This document shows, piece after piece, positions 63,725-64,000 of a stretch of DNA of 64,000 nt; the stretch's first letter is position 1, and every line of letters begins with the position of its first letter. Source of the DNA: Eumeta japonica (Eukaryota > Arthropoda > Insecta > Lepidoptera > Psychidae). Location of the stretch: assembly GCA_005406025.1 (NCBI GenBank), contig BGZK01001402.1:94976-158975 (forward strand). The letters run 5' to 3'. The notes under the pieces are model-generated. The model was not told the origin of the DNA. It saw nothing but the letters and a program-made list of their open reading frames with translations, and made no database searches. Position numbers and translations under genes: made by a program.

Positions 63725-64000
63725 CGAACTAACGAAAAATGTACTTGTTAGCATAGGAAAATAAATTACATATAATAAAGAGCATTGGGTGAGTGGTCTG
63801 TTCAAAAAGGACATTTCTTGTAAGCGAATTTTATACATTGTGACAATACTCTGGGCACATTCACAAACAGATACTGAGACCCCAACTTGAGAACTCGTTG
63901 AAAAGTTTTGCCATAAACGAAGTTTATTGGAACGATAATAATAAATTATAGGCACGTTACATTGCTATACGTTATTAGTTCAGAGTTATAAAATAATAAC
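63725..64000. other. AT-rich sequence to the window end
   Basis: No feature is recognised. A minus-strand 87-codon frame (63692-63955) overlaps the RTE end in antisense and is not protein-like. Confidence 0.4.

Noticed and set aside
1..64000. tRNA, rRNA or CRISPR features
   Set aside because: No B-box GGTTCGANTCC with a matching A-box cloverleaf, no rRNA-like sequence, and no regular direct repeat array with unique spacers was found; the only A-box-like match is the SINE candidate at 30690.
1..64000. Helitron ends
   Set aside because: I looked for TC...CTRR ends with a 3' hairpin and for the common lepidopteran TCCATACTAATATTATAAA start and found none that I could support.

Overview
This is a eukaryotic, AT-rich nuclear DNA window, almost certainly from an insect and most probably a moth or butterfly (Lepidoptera). 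That call rests on repeat families I recognise as typical of Lepidoptera: an RTE non-LTR element whose C-terminus reads like the Heliconius HmRTE family, a long repeat that opens with GGGTTCCGTACCTC and closes with GCACTTGGCCGG, repeats that end in GAAGTCGGTTAAAA, a mariner of the cecropia/mori type, and a Ty3/gypsy pol with insect-like RNase H and integrase. There are no bacterial features (no operons, ribosome binding sites, rRNA or CRISPR arrays), and no intact host protein gene is visible. The window is best read as intergenic or intronic DNA with many decayed transposons and scattered short GC-rich islands.

Layout. 0-6 kb: a small tandem array, two dispersed repeats, a 419-bp terminal-inverted-repeat (TIR) element, a GT-rich microsatellite and GC-rich islands. 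6-20 kb: a TIR repeat (second copy at 52.8 kb), short RTE 3' fragments, several GC islands, a TIR-bounded element holding a gypsy integrase tail (14.2-15.2 kb), a 1226-bp mariner with TA target duplications (15.6-16.8 kb), an RTE-like endonuclease fragment (17.2 kb) and a 120-nt candidate internal coding exon (18.01-18.13 kb). 20-25 kb: a G-poor degenerate repeat, a roughly 2-kb Lepidoptera-type repeat with internal tandem units, and directly after it a candidate first coding exon of a secreted peptide with one frame break (23.3-23.5 kb). 25.7-30 kb: a nearly full-length but dead CR1/Jockey-type LINE on the minus strand, with ORF1 (PHD-like zinc finger plus FP25-like C-terminus) and ORF2 (endonuclease plus reverse transcriptase).

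30-50 kb: a possible SINE, a partial copy of the first TIR element, a strongly purine-biased decayed segment (33.6-34.5 kb), GC islands, a plus-strand RTE-like LINE (39.1-41.65 kb) and two large foldback/TIR elements (43.3-44.1 and 47.35-48.6 kb). 50-64 kb: a third large TIR element carrying a perfect GC-rich hairpin (50.36-51.31 kb), a pogo/Tigger-like MITE (57.4-57.8 kb), an unassigned coding-like GC block (58.15-58.56 kb), a 5'-truncated gypsy pol (58.68-60.7 kb, minus) with a 127-bp internal tandem duplication, and an RTE C-terminus (62.9-63.7 kb).

The elements do not form a pathway; each is a separate insertion in a different state of decay. The items most worth following up are the two candidate host exons, two hairpins that look like template-switch mutations inside recognisable transposons, the TIR element containing gypsy sequence, and the GC islands, which may be conserved regulatory elements of a nearby developmental gene. 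All family assignments come from reading motifs by eye; no database search was run.
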